DNA of 64,000 bases from Nephrocerus scutellatus (Eukaryota; Arthropoda; Insecta; Diptera; Pipunculidae), in NCBI GenBank assembly GCA_947095585.1, contig OX352761.1, positions 27,681,777-27,745,776 on the forward strand, in the 5' to 3' direction. A program made the translations under genes and the position numbers. Shown here in pieces: positions 43,393 to 55,448 of the stretch (the first letter of the stretch is position 1; every line of letters begins with the position of its first letter). The notes beneath the pieces were generated by a model, which did no database searches, had not been told where the DNA came from, and saw only the letters and a program-made list of their open reading frames with translations.

Positions 43393-43700
43393 AATATCGC
43401 AGCAGTGTCTCAAGCGATCAACCAGTGTCCGACGCGTTTGACGAGAAAACTTTCTGATCAATTGTTGATGAGCGATCGATCAGTTCGACGCATTTTGCAC
43501 GAAGATTTGAATTTATTCCCGTACAAAATTTAATTAAACTGAACACTTCGGACTATCCAATTCGCTTGGAATCTGAAGGCAGAAACAACCCGAGTAATGC
43601 AATCGATCCCGCAGTCGATGTTGACGAGCGTTTTTACCAACATGATCATCCTGTACAAGGGATGCATCACAGCCAATGGCCCACATCTCACAATCTTCAA
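43393..43700 (+). pseudogene. Mariner-like transposase, 3' part, internally deleted
   Basis: It continues the interrupted gene with AVSQAINQC, RLTRKLSDQLLMSDRSVRRI and LHEDLNLFPYKI, then a stop. Downstream, a degenerate piece reads MLTSVFTNMI and KGCITANGPHLTIFKK, which fits the C-terminus of the family. The catalytic core between these two pieces is deleted. Confidence 0.6.
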
Positions 43701-45637
43701 GAAATAAACTGATAACAAAAATTTAATAAATTTGTGATTTTTCAAAAAAAATTAATAAAGAATTTCTATCCGTTCGAAAATGACGCCTGTTTACTTTCGG
43801 TAAAAATAAACGCCGCACCATTTACCTTCCCAAAGCAATAGTCCTACAAAGTAGTTGTGAGTAGATGATAAAAGGAATTCGGGTTTTAGTTTTTTACAAT
43901 TTATAAGATAGTAAAGCGAGCTTCTCAGCTCGCCATATGGATAGTTGTAATTCAGTCAAAACACTGAATTATCTTAAAAGCCCAATAGTACCTATTTAAT
44001 TCACATAATTCGTAACAATTTTTTTTGGAGAATTTTTTTTTCTGACACACGCTCCACACGCGTCACAATTGCTTTAAAACCTGTCCCATTATGTTCTGAC
44101 TGAGATATACGAGTTGCTACCAAAAAATTTACACTACTATAGACACATGAGCTAATGTATTATACTATGCGAGTGACTACACACATCTGTGTATGTATAT
44201 TAAGTTGTAATTCTGTCTAAAGACTAATTTATTTTAGAAGCCTAATAATATGCAACGTAAAATGTAGGTCTTTCATTCATAAGAGATAGGCCTTTCAGTC
44301 ATTTCAGAGATTTCTGAAATAGACTGAAAAAACCACATTTTACTTTGCAAACGACAAACGTATAAACGTACATCCGTAGAAATGTAAACACGTTCGCGTA
44401 AAACTTGGTTTTTGATGTGTAAACATATAAGGGATAGGAATAAAAATTTAGACGCGTGTGGCCTGTGTGGCACGTGTGGATTCTGCGATGGGTATGACCT
44501 GTGTTGCGTTTGTGACGCTCATATTGCAGCTCACTTCACATGATTGCTTAACATCACTACAGATTATGCTACACATCAATCCACGAGAGCCACAGAACAT
44601 CAGTAATAAATTGTAAATTCTTAGTTTTGACAGTCAACATTAAGGTTAGATGACATCATTTCTTTAATAAATACGTGTATTTCTAATTTGAAAAATTTCA
44701 AAACTTGAAAAAAAATCAAAAGTCAAAAAATGTTTGACGCATAAAAGTAAATATTAGTTTAATTTTTGCATTTTTAATATTAGGAAGCTTTTCAGAACCG
44801 GTTTATTATATATTGTCCGGATATATTTCTTGGATTATATGTATTACCAAGAAAAATGAAAAACATATTCTACCCGTATATTTATGTACCTTCTCTACCC
44901 TATGTAGTTTAAGCTGGTTCGAAATTACTGATCCACTGATCATTTCAGGTGCTCAACAATAATTAGGGAGCCAACCGGTTTTCAGTAGTTCATTCAGTTC
45001 ATTCGTTTGTCCAAGAATATCTTATATTATAATCATCCCTGGGATGGATCCTTTCTGTCATTTCTTCCGCCACCGCAACGAAAAGCATACAATTTTGTGC
45101 TCAGTGTTTCATTTTAGAGTTACGCGCAACTGGTTTTGCCACAGCGAGAAAGTTTTTATAATTAAACAACTTTTGTCAACGTTTCACCTGGATTCCGGTT
45201 TGTCCTACTCAACTTTTGCTGCTCTTTTTTCCTTTCGTTATTCATCTTAGATTGCAGAGTCCACATGAAAATTTTCAATCGACCGGCGACCGCTTTGCCA
45301 CCGAAAAATAAATTTACATTGTGTGATTCATGCAACCTGTAGATGTAGCAATATACAGTCGAGGTGTCGTTACGGCTTACCGTCGTCTTTCAAGCGCTGG
45401 TAAGCCTACCGGCAAATTAATCATCACGCCAATGTGTTCGAAAATGGCCGAATGGTCTGGCATTGAACTTTGTTTAGTTCGGCAGTTTATTTGTGATTTC
45501 GATGCTTTGGCATCTCATCAAAATCTTGTTGTTATATTACGTGGATATTTGTTTATATGTACCTTAAATTTAATCCATTTCTTGTTTTTGTTGTATTTCG
45601 CACACTTTAACTAAAATAAATGCGATATTCACATAAT
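43701..45637. other. No gene recognised
   Basis: AT-rich, with a loosely repeated pair (TGTAATTCAGTCAAAACACTGAATT near 43948, AATTCTGTCTAAAGACTAATT near 44210) and CACACGC-type motifs near 44046 and 44455. No coding exon or known repeat family is clear. Confidence 0.35.
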
Positions 45638-46085
45638 ACAGGGTACGGCGATCGAAGTGTTACTAACTTCACGTTGCTATATCTGCCAAACGGCTGATGA
45701 CACGCTCATATTTTAGTTTTCAAGTCCAACGTAACAGTTTGATTGCACTGTTTTTGGCTGGAAAACCTGCCAACCTGCTACTTTCAACCAGCTTCCAGCA
45801 TTTGAATGTGAATAAAATGTTTGTGTGTCGCACCATCACACGTTACAATGATACTGGTAGCATCACAAATAGCTAAATCCACGATAAAGTAGTCAAAAAT
45901 TGGCTAAAAATATGCACGTGTCTGATAGAAGCATCCGACGGATACTGAAAAATGAACTTCAATTGAAGCCCGACAATATTCAGAAAGTTCGAGATTTCAC
46001 AACGGCTCATAAGGCAGTTCGACTTAAACGATGCAAAGTGCCTTAACGTCTGCACGTACGTACTAATCTCGTCAACTTGGTGTTT
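45638..46085 (+). pseudogene. Tc1/mariner-type transposase relic
   Basis: A terminal-repeat-like ACAGGGTACGGCGATCGAAG opens the segment. Frames then give CRTITRYNDTGSIT and, after a deletion, VSDRSIRRILKNELQLKPD, IQKVRDFTTAHKAVRLKRCK and VNLVFFD. This follows the two helix-turn-helix domains and the first catalytic Asp region of insect Tc1/mariner-like transposases. Multiple stops and a deletion, with no catalytic core after the first D. Confidence 0.65.
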
Positions 46086-46545
46086 TTTGATATTTTTTTA
46101 CACGAAAGTGACTTATTTGGAATAAATAAACTTTAACTTTGTTTAGTACAGGCAATGAAATGTTAGATAGACACAGAACGTAACTATGTACATTAATAAT
46201 ACAAGCATAGCCAATAGATACAATTACATATTGTTCGTAGCTTACAAACATGAGTATGTATATATTTAGCAATTAAATAATGTGACGCAGTTCGTTAACG
46301 CATTAAATCTTCCAACACTTTGTTTTCGCTGCCGCAGATGTTGACGTCTCCGCGTGTGGCCATTAATTAATTGCTGACTAATTCCAATACGTTTCATTGC
46401 TTAACTGTTTATACTCGTATGTATAATGAATTTTTTACAATAAAACATTGTTCAAGATACTTTTTATTTCGTGTTACTAGTTAGTAAAGTCTTTCGTAAT
46501 CTCTACGACTGTACTATAATTGGAATAGTTTTAGGTCTTTAATGG

Positions 46546-46795
46546 ATAACCATGTTTGTTTATAGACTTTAATGCCTCCTATGATAGCATGTTCAAAGTA
46601 GAAATTTATTATGTCATGCATAAATCGGCATCCCAATTAATTGAAACGACTTTGCAGATTGACCATGACCAATGGAATAAGCCAAATAAAGATTACCGGA
46701 TTGGAAAAACATTTCCAACGGACTCCGATAAGGGGATTGTCTTGCTGGCATTGTCTTCCATCTGGCCTTGAAAAAATTGATCTGATGAAACTCTG
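46546..46795 (+). pseudogene. LINE reverse transcriptase fragment
   Basis: It reads FIDFNASYDSMFKVEIYYVM and, after frame shifts, pieces resembling LSC-LPSGLEKIDLM. These fit the RT blocks FIDFKAAYDS and LSCLLFNLALEK of RTE/other LINEs. It is strongly eroded. Confidence 0.5.
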
Positions 46796-47399
46796 ATGGT
46801 CTCAAGAACTCCCAAGAGACTAAATATGTTTTTTTAAGCTAAACATTTTAACAAAAAAAAACAACTCATAAAAATTAAAATTTTTCATCTAAATTCTCTA
46901 ATCGCAGAAATTGATATGGGAGCCCTTCGATCCTGGGTCATTTTTTTTATGGTTTTATTGTAGGAGAAAATCATCGAAAGAGACATTTGACATCAGATGT
47001 GAAAATTGAAAATGCTCAGATCATTTTATTCTGAGCACTTAGAGCTCGCTCATACTCTGAGCAAATAAGAAACACGAGCATTTTTCTTGAGAACTCTTTG
47101 ACTGCTCTGAACTAATTTATGAAAACGCCAAATGACAGAATATTGTGAAAACTTGTTGTTCTATCTGTAAGTTGATATCGACAACAAAAAACGACATCAA
47201 TAAAAATACAATTCAGTAAATAAGTAAGTAAGTTGAATTAAGCATAAAACATTTATGTCTCGTTTCATTTGCTGGGTTCATTTGTGCGTGAGCTAAGATT
47301 TCTCTCTCTCTCTCTCCACAACCAAAACCAAGCAGCGCAGCCGACTGCGCAGCACACACCGCACACAGTCATTAAAGTACGACGGTATCTGATGCCACT
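46796..47399. other. No gene recognised
   Basis: AT-rich, with a (CT)n run near 47300. The sequence GCAGCGCAGCCGACTGCGCAG at 47333 begins a patch similar to that at 36900-36960 and 59060-59100 (CACACA-CAGTCATTA), so this is probably another part of the T-family elements. Confidence 0.35.
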
Positions 47400-47735
47400 A
47401 TATGATGTATAAGGGTCTTGCGGCCGAACCCGGGGCCCGATCACTACCAAATTTTAGAAAAAGTATTGTTTATTGGGTATACACATGTATGTAAAATTTG
47501 AAAAAAATCGGGTAATTTTTATTTTAAATTTGTATTGGAGCCCCACGAACGCGGGGCCTGATCCAAATTTTTAAAGAAAGTATTATCACCGGAAATACAC
47601 ATGTGTACAAAGTTTCAGGAAAGTCGGGCTTTAGGAAGTGGGTTAAAAATTGATCACAAGATTTGGTGTGCCAGCCAGCCAGCCACCCGGCCGGCCGCCA
47701 CGGGCAAGTGAAGTTAATATAGAGAATTTAAAAAT
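47400..47735 (+). mobile_element. T-family repeat
   Basis: Two to three units (TGGGTATACACATGTATGTA, AAAAATCGGGTAATTTTTAT, TGGAGCCCCACGAA) and the end block TTGATCACAAGATTTGGTGT, CCAGCCAGCCAGCCACCCGG, GTGAAGTTAATATAGAGAAT. Confidence 0.68.
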
Positions 47736-48560
47736 AAAAAAACTGATATGACTGGAGCCTGGGATAGTTTCTATCCTGTGCGACCTATGATAGCATGCTT
47801 TCCTAGTGAAAAGTGATTTGTTTCGAGGTTCCTGACGATGTGCTGCCAGGGTTTGCTTTTCCTACGCCCAGGCACTCATACTGAAAGAACTGAGTTCCTT
47901 GATGTCAGATCTCCCCAACGCGTTGGTACTACGGTAGTTTGTCCAGCCTACAGATGAAGTATATCTCCTTGGAGGTTAGCTGAGTCTTGGCCAACTTTTG
48001 GTTCGTTCTGGGCTTGACCTACGTAGTGGCTGGTGGGTTTCTACCCAAATTCAGGTAGAACGCTAATATTGGTAACATCAGAGCTGCCTGGTGTTATCCA
48101 GTCTTCGGTACATCACTACAGGTCCTGACGTTAGTGGTGCGATGATGATGTGGTCGTAAACCAAAGATCGGCAAGTCCTGCTCGAACCATTGAGTTAATA
48201 CTGGGACATCTTCCAAGATAGACGTTGATTGTCGTATAACTAATCCGCGGCAGAAGAGGACCCTGGAATTATGCCATTAGTTCATTTCATGTCTATCTCG
48301 CATCGATTGCTTACATTTGCGAATTGGCACATCGTGTTGGTGTTAGTTAAAATGGAAGAAAAAATTTATATTTTTAATTTTTGTGCCCATAGAACGTGAA
48401 AAATTGTTTAACATCGATATATATTAATATATGTACATATATTTTTGAAGCATAAAAGAAATCGACGTTAAGTTTATTATGGATTACTTAAGGAAGGGGA
48501 AATATTAGCCAAGCTTTTGGTTCGGTTTTGAAATAAGAATAAGCTTACTGCTGCCCATTA
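47736..48560. other. GC-richer segment, unassigned
   Basis: From 47750 to 48300 the base composition is richer in G and C than the flanks and resembles LINE 5' regions, but no protein motif was found in any frame. It is possibly a LINE 5' UTR remnant. Confidence 0.3.
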
Positions 48561-48600
48561 TACGAGGGGCGATCAATAAGTACCCGTGTTTGAAAACAGG
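48561..48600 (+). repeat. Mariner terminal repeat, isolated
   Basis: TACGAGGGGCGATCAATAAG resembles mariner ends (ACGAGGGG motif) and is similar to the end at 49057. The rest of this element is not visible; family C sequence follows directly. Confidence 0.4.
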
Positions 48601-48968
48601 TGGTGTTGCCGAGCGAATGTTGCACGGCGTAAAAATATTCGTTGTGTACACTGGGTAACTTTACTCGCTCTTACTCTGGCATGTGTGCAAAATTTCAATA
48701 AAATCGGGCTATGGGAAGTGGGTTAAAAATTGATCAGAATTGATCTGACCACCCAGCCACCAAGCCAGCCACCCATCCAGCCAGCCACGTGCACGCGAAG
48801 TTAATATAGAGAATTTAAAAATAGAAATATATGTATACACCGTGTCATGCACGATTCACAATAAAAACACGGAGTACAGAGTAAAATTAACCCCGTTGAA
48901 TAAAAAAAACCGAGTAAATATTTGACATATGTACACTGCTCGCTCGGGTTGAATAAAAAAACAGAGCC
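48601..48968 (+). mobile_element. MITE family C copy split by a T-family block
   Basis: The outer parts match 19283-19541: GCCGAGCGAATGTTGCACGG, GTAAAAATATTCGTTGTGTA at the left and GTATACACCGTGTCATGCAC, CTCGCTCGGGTTGAATAAAA at the right. Between about 48680 and 48825 lies a complete T-family end block (ATTGATCAGAATTGATCTGA, CCAGCCACC repeats, GCACGCGAAGTTAATATAGA) that is absent from the 19.3-kb copy, so it inserted later. The left terminal repeat of family C is missing. Confidence 0.65.
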
Positions 48969-49056
48969 AATACCGTCGTGTACTGCCATATGTCAAACGA
49001 CACCATACTAAATTTCAGACTAGTTCATGGGTTAGTTTTTATTTGGCAGCCAGTTG

Positions 49057-49950
49057 TACGAGGGGTGCCGTAAATGTTTTTAGAAAATGGTAATACTAGT
49101 GTTTTCGCAAATCTCTATGTCAGTCAAAAAGTTAAACATTTCTGGAGGTTATGTTTCTCAAAAGTAATCGTGTCAGTTCGCATCGCCACATTCGAAAGGG
49201 GCTAACTCAACAACAGTGCTTCGAATCACTTCAATCGACTTTTGGTGAAGAGCTAGTGTTTTTAATTGGTACAATGCATTTAAACACGAACGACGTTCAC
49301 TCAAAGACGAGCCTCGTGAAGGTCGTCCAAAACAACTGTACCAGAAAACATCGATGCTGTGAGAAAACTGATTGAAGAGCATCGTCATGTGACTTATCGG
49401 GAAATCGAGGCATGCCTAGGCATTAGTAACACCAGCGTATATACGATCTTGCATGAACATTTAAATGTGCAGAAGCTATGTGCACGTCCACATTTTTTGA
49501 CAGACGCACAAAAAAAGGTTCGTGTCGATTGGTGCCGCCAAATGCTTGAAAAATTCGTTGAAGGTACTTCCCAAAACTTATATAAGATCGTGACAGGTGA
49601 TGATGAGTCATGGATATTTACGTATGAGCCGGAAAGAAAAGGGCTATCGACTGTTGGGTCGAAGAAAATCCAACAAAAGTTGTGCGAGCTCGGAGCGTTG
49701 GGAAGCAAATAAGCGTGTTTCTTCACAAAAACCGCTCATTGGCTACTGTGGCTCTTAAAAATTAGTTCAGCTTGGTATACGACGATTTGTTTGCCTGAGG
49801 TTTTCAACAAATTGACAGAAAACAACCCAAAACGGCGAAGCAATTTTGCATCACGATAATGCGTGCTCACATACATCAGAAACAAGCGAGTATTTGAGCA
49901 TTCAAACGATCGAATTGATGGGTCATCCACCTTAAAGCCCCGACTTGGCA
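49057..49950 (+). pseudogene. Mariner transposase (SETMAR-like), broken
   Basis: A terminal repeat ACGAGGGGTGCCGTAAATG at 49058 precedes frames with GLTQQQCFESLQSTFGEE, then, in another frame, MRKLIEEHRHVTYREIEACL, GISNTSVYTILHEHLNVQKL, ARVDWC-like VRVDWCRQMLEKF and VTGDDESWIFTYEPERKG. Further on come ILHHDNACSHTSETSEYL and IELMGHPP-SPDLAL. The three catalytic Asp blocks (GDDESW, HHDNACSH, SPDLA) are all recognisable and match the D,D34D mariner arrangement. There are at least three frameshifts and stops, and the C-terminus is lost after about 49950. Confidence 0.78.
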
Positions 49951-50261
49951 CTATAAACTATAGAATAAGTAAATATCGAATTTGAGAGTGGTCAGACTTC
50001 TTGGTCAAGGGTTAACCATACGAATTGTTTTTACAAGTCTCATGTTTTTACGAATTTTTCAGATTTCAGAATTTTTTTTGGATAGTAGCGTTCTGTAAAA
50101 TTTTCACACCTGTTCGGTATTTAAAGAAAACAATATCCACCTTATTTTGAAAGTGGTCCGACACCTTGGTCATGGGGCTCTCTAATTTCTTTTTAATATT
50201 TTTTATCTTTATTTATCAAATCTTATTTTCATAAATTTTCCGGCATTTTTATATAGTAGCC

Positions 50262-51460
50262 TGCTTCAATTGTGCAAACAAAAACGAACTCGTCATATTT
50301 TGGAACGAGATCCCTGGGTCAATGGATCACATACACATCTACTTCATATTGTTGTTTCCTTAGATATTGCTAAAGCTTTTGATAGAGTATGGCATGATTG
50401 TCTTATTAATAAGATTCGTGCGCTGAACTTACACTCATCTCTCATTACATGGATGGAGAATTATTTATGGAACCGTAAAATAAAAGTTGTATTAAATGGT
50501 ATATCTTCAGCTTCACATGGGATCAATGCTGGCGTGCCTCAAGGGTCATCCTTGTCGCCCACGCTCTTCTTGATATATATCAAGGACCTGTTATCTTCTA
50601 CAACCTGTGATATCCATTAATTTGCTGATGATACAACACTATCGGCTTCCATTGAGTTTGTCAGTCAAAAAAAATGCAATTCTCGCTTGATTGGTTAGCG
50701 TGAATTATTGAATTCGACAATTCTGTCGAACATTCAAGTCATTCTTGATTGGGGCAGATCTAATAGGGTGGAATTTAACCCAAATAAATTCCAGGCTTGT
50801 CTTTTTTCTCAAAAGGCTATTCAACATTACGTTCCACCAGTAATTAACGGTGCCACCATTGCAAGATCTTTTTCACTTAAGATGTTAGGTTTGAAGGTTT
50901 CAAGTGATCTTTCCTGGAAAGATCATATTTATGAAATTTCAAAAAGAGCTAGCCAATGTTTGGGCTTCAGAAGACGTTGTAACTTCTACTTCACTCCCTC
51001 AGAAGTATTAAGATTATATAAATCTTATGTAAGACCAATTTTAGAATTTAATTCATATGTGTGGGGTGGGGCTCCAAGATCGCATATGGTTCATCTTGAT
51101 GGTGTTCAGAATAGAGTTATCCGTTTGATAAACGATGTAACCATTACTTCGTTTCTTGATACTTTGGAGCACAGACGAAATTTAGGAGCTTTATCTGTTT
51201 TCTACAAATTTTACAACGGTAGATGTTCTTTAGAAACCCATTCCTTAGTTCCAGGTCCTTTTATCAGAAACGTAAACACTCGTTTAAGGTCCAATCAACA
51301 TAGATTTGTCTTAAAACCGTTCTCATGTAGAACCCTTTAAATCCTCCTTTTTTCCAAGAGTCTCTTCGATGTGGAATGAATTGGTCCAGAGTGTGTTTCC
51401 CGAATCTTACAATCTGCAGGCATTCAAGTTAGCCGTTAACAACTTCCTGAAGGATGATGG
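50262..51460 (+). pseudogene. LINE reverse transcriptase, Jockey/CR1-like, broken
   Basis: Frames in order: VVSLDIAKAFDRVWHDCLIN, GINAGVPQGSSLSPTLFLIY, FADDTTL after one TAA, VEFNPNKFQACLF, MLGLKVSSDLSWKDHIYEIS, LRLYKSYVRPILEFNSYVWG, LDGVQNRVIRLI, FYKFYNGRCS. The closing SFSCRTL and downstream WNELVQSVFPESYNLQAFKL are in other frames. The catalytic FADD is retained. This is the palm, thumb and C-terminal domain of a 5'-truncated LINE. It ends near 51460. A related but different copy is at 57640-58515. Confidence 0.78.
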
Positions 51461-51779
51461 ATGAAATATTCATAAGTTGTTTAATAATATAAAATATATA
51501 TTTTCAGTATTTTTTACATTACTTTTTTAAATTGTAATATTTTCTTGGTCAAGGATGGGAAAACTACCCCATCCATTGATTAAAGCATCTGGACTAGCGT
51601 CGTTTTAGTTTCGTGTTCGTTTTTTCGCATTGCTTTTTCAATGAATCAGAGAGAATTCTGAGAAAATAAATTAAAACCGGCTCTACAAACGTGAGGAAAA
51701 TGATATATTGTAAATCACATTCCTTCGATTTTTATTTTATTTTGAATTTTAATAAAGGGCTTGGCCCAACTTATTGCCG
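51461..51779. other. LINE 3' flank, no gene
   Basis: It contains the probable 3' UTR of the preceding LINE (AT-rich, CTTGGTCAAGGATGGGAAAAC near 51546) and no coding sequence of its own. Confidence 0.4.
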
Positions 51780-53481
51780 TGACGCAAGTCATTCAGGGAT
51801 TCCTCCCTTTATAATAGCTATTAGTTTATCGGGTATACCTCTCCTGCGCAACGCGAGCCAGATAAACTGTCTGTTGACACTGTCAAACGCCTTCTCAAAA
51901 TCGATGAACAGCAGGTGCAGTGATGGCCGGAATTCAACGCACTGTTCAATAATGATCCGAAGGGTGTTTATGTGGTCTACACAGGAGGATCCAGTGCGGA
52001 AACCTGCTTGTTCGGCATCGAGTGTATCTTCCAGATGTTCCTTAATACGGCCAGTTTTCGCACTCCATAAGACTACATTTTTTAGAAAGCTTGACAATCA
52101 TTCCCTTCTTCTACTCGTCGAGGAAACTTTCTGCCTCCCAAGCTCTCTCTACAAGATGATATAAAAGCTCTGCTGATACCGCTGAAGCTCTGCGGGTAAA
52201 CCATCTAGTCCTACCGACTTGTTTTTCTTTAGTGCGTTGATCGTGGTAGCGATATCATCTTTACTGGGAGTTGAGGTGCGAATTTGGAAAATTGTTACTT
52301 CCGGCAGCTCCGTTTGATTTGGGTGCATATCGTTAGCGAATGCACGGTTAAGGACCGTAGAGAAATGCTCCTTCCATCGCTTGAGGTGATCCTCATCTGA
52401 AACGAGTACGGCACCATCTAGGCCTTTCATTTACGTTTGTCACATCTTACACTACGCTGCACTTCTCTAATTTCGATACAGGGACTCTAGCTCGATCCTC
52501 GCTGCTGCTGGGGTATCTACAATAAGAGCTTTATGTAGCTTACGTTCTTCAATCCGCCTCCAGGTATCTTCGGTAAGCCACGTGCTGTGCCTTGCCTGGC
52601 TTCTACCAATAATACTTTCCGCTCCAGATGTGAAAACATTTTTTACAGCTTTCCAATGTTCTTGGATGGTTTTCGGCAGTGAGCTGCTGATTGCTTCCAC
52701 TCCTTGCGATAAATGATCCCTTAATTGTTGGCGTACTGAGGGGATCTTTAGCCGGTCGATGTTATACCTAGACATTCGGATGATATTGCGGATTCTTTGA
52801 ACTGATGCAGTACGTAACCGGACAGTAGCTACCATAACGTGATGATCCCGTACCATACCCATGGGGGCTCCTCGTCGGCTGATCGCCACATGGTCGATTT
52901 ACTTGGATGATGATTGCCTGTCAGCCCAGCTGACCTTGTGGCAGGTCTTATGCTCAAAACATGGTGCCTCCTATGACAAGGTGGTTGGTGCTGCAGAAAT
53001 CAACAAATCTTTCACCATTGTCATTTCGTTCGCCGAGGCCGTGCTTGCCAATCACATGTTTGAGTCGTCGTTTCAAGTCCCCCATCACGATGACGATATC
53101 TCCGTTCGGCGCTGCGTTGAATACAGCGCTTAGCTGATTGTAGAAGTTGTCTTTTTCATCCTCAGTCAATTCGTTGGGGCATAACACTGTATGATCGTGA
53201 CGCGCTGTACTCTAGTCCGAAATCTGCCCGATAAGATCCTATCACCATGTGGGTGCCAGGAAATTAGGCCTCTGCAGCAGACCCACTTCAGATTCCAAAT
53301 TATATCGAAGAAAGTCACGTTCCAGTTGAAGAAATCTGGCATTTTGATGTTTTTCACTCCCTGAGTCAAGGAGCGTCCTCACATTCCAGAAACCAATCTT
53401 AGTCCGGGTACAATAGCCAAAAGTCGTCATTATTCGATCATTACTTATCCGAGGCGTTGTGTCGGTTTCAGTAGCGGGCAT
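51780..53481 (-). pseudogene. RTE-type LINE: endonuclease and start of RT, broken
   Basis: Minus-strand pieces follow the order of an RTE-type protein. MPATETDT leads to TKIGFWNVRTLLDSGSEK (endonuclease block 1). Next are LTEDEKDNFYNQLSAVFN and IVIVMGDLKRRL (the usual Asn of the MGDxN block is Lys here), then GERFVDFCSTNHLVIGGT. After these come a linker with TWLTEDTWRRIEERKLHKAL, EDHLKRWKEHFSTVLNRAF, NALKKNKSVGLDGLPAEL, and RT blocks AEQAGFRTGSSCVDHI and LLFIDFEKAFDSVNR. It stops before the catalytic YADD block at about 51789. Frameshifts lie between most pieces. Because endonuclease to early RT is present but the 3' half is missing, simple 5' truncation does not explain it. Confidence 0.8.
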
Positions 53482-53984
53482 TTTTCGGTACAGCAGGGTG
53501 CTAACCCACGTTACCTAGACTAGACTAGACCGTTCGCACTTGCAATTTAAGCCTACATATATATGGATTTATACACATAGTTGCCCGGGAACCACCACTA
53601 GGAGGTAGAGCAAGCACTACATCACGAACTTGATTGTTGCGCTACTGGTTCAAACCAAGTTTTGAGCAGTCAGTAGTTTCCCGATCAATCGCAATGCAGA
53701 TCCCCAAATGAAATGACTTTGTTAAAGAATTCAAAAATATAACACAAAATCGCAACACAAAATCATAACTCAAAATCGTTACACAAAATTATTTTTGATA
53801 CAGCGTTTAATTTTCTGCTCACCGCCGATGAAGTAGTTTCACTTACAAAACATTTAAAATTTGTTTAGTAAATTGGAATTTTTTATATTTTTAATATCAG
53901 TTAGTGGTTACAATTTTACAAGGAAGTGAATTTACATTTTACGAATCAACATGGTTCGACTAAAAGTCTGCGTAGACGGTATTT
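53482..53984. other. Probable 5' UTR of the RTE-type LINE, then AT-rich DNA
   Basis: From 53482 to about 53700 the sequence is GC-richer and directly ahead of the LINE start, with CTAGACTAGACTAGACC at about 53516. After 53740 it becomes AT-rich with three copies of an ACACAAAATCG-type motif. Confidence 0.4.
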
Positions 53985-54500
53985 CACAACGGACACCCAT
54001 TTTATAATTTTTACAAAAGTGTTGTCAATCGGAGATACATATGTGTATAAAATTTGAAAAAAATCGAATACTTTTTTTATAACATTTGTATGGGTTTCCC
54101 CGACCTCGAAGCCCGATCACTTCCAAATTTTTACAAAAAGTATTGTCCATCGGAGATACACATCCGTATAAAATTTTAAGAAAATCGGGTACTTTTTCAT
54201 AAAATTTGTATGGGTGTCCCTCGACCCCGGGCTTCGAAATGTTTTACAAAAAGTGTTGTCATTCGGAGATAAACATGTGTAAAATTTTTTAAAAAAATCG
54301 GGTAAATTTTGTGCCTCATGACCCCAAATCTTTTATTTTTTTTCCTCAAATTTTAATATAAAGTGTTGTCATCGGAGATACATATGCATGTGTGCAACGT
54401 TTTAATAAAATCTTGTTTTAGGAATTGGGTTAAAAATTTATGACAAGATTTGGTGTGCAAGCCACGGCCACGCGAAGTTATCATAGAGAATTTAAAAAAA
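53985..54500 (+). mobile_element. T-family repeat, four units
   Basis: Units recur with GTGTTGTCAATCGGAGATAC, AAAATCGGGTACTTTTTCAT, TTTGTATGGGTGTCCC and CCCGATCACTTCC at roughly 110-base spacing. The end block GCCACGGCCACGCGAAGTTA, TAGAGAATTTAAAA follows. Confidence 0.68.
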
Positions 54501-54629
54501 TTAGATCGTTATTAGTGACTTCAACTTGATAGATGTGAGATCGATCTTAAAACTCTCCGTATGATTCACATAGACTTTAGTAGCAAAAATATCATCCGAA
54601 AGTGAAAACGAAAGTGCTGTTTTTAACAG

Positions 54630-54830
54630 CCAGCCGGATCAATTGGCCCAAATCTTGTAATCAATTTTTAATCTACTTCCTACGAGTAAAACCCGATTTT
54701 ATTCAAACTTCGCACACATGTGTACCTCCAAAGATAACACTTTCTATTTTTTTCTGTTTGTTTATTTTGGAAGTGATCGGGCCCAGGCCATAGAGTCCAT
54801 GTCGATGTGTATACGACAGTTTCTATAAAG
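54630..54830 (-). mobile_element. T-family repeat, inverted piece
   Basis: AGCCAGCCGGATCAATTGGC, AATCAATTTTTAATCTACTT and CGCACACATGTGTACCTCC are the reverse complement of the end block plus one unit. With 53985-54500 this gives an inverted arrangement of about 850 bases. Confidence 0.58.
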
Positions 54831-55448
54831 TAGCACCCAAATAAAGTTTTTCAAAATTAACTCGGATCCAATAAGTGAATTTAGATAAAAAATTAATGCA
54901 TTCAATTCAAGTTAGTTTGAAAAAATATCGTCTATATTTATTTTGCAGTTAACATTCCTCATTATATGTTACTTACTTTGCATTACGTAGACTCTTCTGT
55001 ATACAAGTAAGTTGAGCTTTATCATCATCATCATTTTTGCAAAGTGATACAATAAAGATTGTACCTAGTAGGTTATGTTTGGTTTTTGTTGTTTTATGTA
55101 CCTTTTTCGCTTAAAAGAATAAGTTTGTTTAGTAGTCATAGAAAATTACCCATCGATCATTAACAGACAAATTACACCGATAAAATGTAAATGGGTAATA
55201 CAATATTACTTCTTACAATTGTTTTTTAAACATAAACATGCGTTATCTTAATTAGGGAGAGGGTGAACTTTTCAATATTTATTGTCGTGTACTTTACACA
55301 TCCTAAGTGGCAAAATATCTCACACCTAATCGAATAAAAGCAACTGTTAAGTGCAGACTAAACATTTGCATTTCTAGTTAAAAAAAAATGTTGCCTGTTA
55401 TCAAAGTGCAAAATTAAATTATTCTTTTTCTCTATTGTCTCATTTCAG
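54831..55448. other. Intron sequence ahead of the kinase exon
   Basis: AT-rich, with no repeat family recognised. It ends in a pyrimidine tract TTCTTTTTCTCTATTGTCTC and CATTTCAG, a good 3' splice site. Confidence 0.6.
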
